From Marasmius tenuissimus (taxonomy: Eukaryota > Basidiomycota > Agaricomycetes > Agaricales > Marasmiaceae), in NCBI GenBank assembly GCA_029532415.1, contig JAQOTA010000064.1, positions 1-64,000 of the forward strand: a stretch of DNA of 64,000 nt, in the 5' to 3' direction. A program made the position numbers and the translations under genes. This document shows positions 63,640-64,000 of this stretch, one piece after another. Under the pieces are notes generated by a model that was not told the origin of the DNA, ran no database searches, and saw only the letters and a program-made list of their open reading frames with translations. Position 1 is the stretch's first letter. Each line of letters begins with the position of its first letter.

Positions 63640-64000
63640 ATCGAGTGTCGGCTGATTTAAGATTATTGTGTAGTCATGACTCAAGCACAGCTTATTTGTT
63701 CCACCTCGAGGATATATGCCTCGATTTGAAACTTATGGTTCATGGATTTTAGATGATCTTGGACCTGGACAGAGAGTGTATGAGATGGATAAGTACTCCA
63801 GGATGAGTTTGCGACGCCATAAACTCTCAAATTGAGCATGCGCCGACTCGAGGTGGATAGCAGGGAGTAAAAGGCTACGCGAAACGAAGAGATAGTGTTG
63901 TCGAGGGTTCGATACAACGGCTTTGGGCAGCAAATTGCGCTGGAATGATGAGGACACACTCTGTCATCAGGTGAGCGGAGACCTAGGTATACTCTAACAA
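63640..64000. other. No gene recognised
   Basis: Only short overlapping ORFs are present up to the window edge. Confidence 0.35.

Overview
The window looks like transposon-rich DNA from a filamentous basidiomycete, most likely an Agaricomycete. The evidence is short (50-60 bp) GT-AG introns, intron-bearing nuclear tRNA genes, a DUF4100-type basidiomycete Gypsy polyprotein, a chromovirus, fungal multi-pass membrane genes with a conserved exon layout, an F-box relic, and a nucleotidyltransferase-like family common in mushrooms. No bacterial, CRISPR or rRNA features are visible.

Layout. (1) Bases 1-20323 are one very large LTR retrotransposon with 2705-bp LTRs at 1-2705 and 17619-20323. The sense strand carries gag (zinc knuckle), aspartic protease, RT/RNase H and integrase at 2811-11057. 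The antisense strand carries two spliced genes, A (14035-17103, 12 exons, 821 aa) and B (11878-13252, 6 exons, 364 aa). Both read through in frame and share an almost identical TATA-containing promoter. A third antisense gene (476-1170, 2 exons, 213 aa) lies inside the U3 part of the LTR and is therefore present twice. An exact second copy of the polypurine tract lies between A and B, and a CTTCGGAGGC-like word is scattered throughout. This element is the most unusual object in the window. (2) Bases 20324-32100 are old, AT-richer debris: a degenerate integrase-like ORF, a Copia-like gag relic flanked by inverted copies of its 3' end, a 385-bp MITE with a TA duplication, a multi-exon membrane-protein gene, and another foldback element. 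(3) Bases 32100-44500 are mostly decayed: an F-box pseudogene, two copies of a 165-bp repeat, a TACGTGA-rich cluster, and a partial membrane-protein gene. (4) Bases 44593-54010 hold tRNA-Ser, a MITE, and a tandem duplication whose unit is tRNA-Gly + NTase-like gene + degenerate NTase-like copy. The first gene is intact (5 exons, 535 aa). The second is broken by a stop and a MITE. The first degenerate copy is split by a 1.37-kb CTCAAG-rich element. (5) Bases 55136-61675 are a very young Ty3/Gypsy chromovirus: 484-bp LTRs with one visible difference, target duplication GTTAC, and pol interrupted by two TGA codons. (6) Bases 61681-64000 contain a C-terminal fragment of the NTase-like gene beside an inverted tRNA-Gly.

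How it fits together. The giant element appears to use both strands: sense RNA for replication proteins, antisense RNA for spliced accessory proteins. Introns of antisense genes cannot be spliced out of the sense genomic RNA, so they would survive reverse transcription. This explains how a retroelement can keep 12-exon genes. The function of the antisense proteins is unknown; A carries a Zn2Cys6-like cysteine arrangement, basic patches and a predicted coiled coil, suggesting a nuclear DNA-associated role (inference). All exon coordinates were worked out by hand from GT-AG signals and frame.
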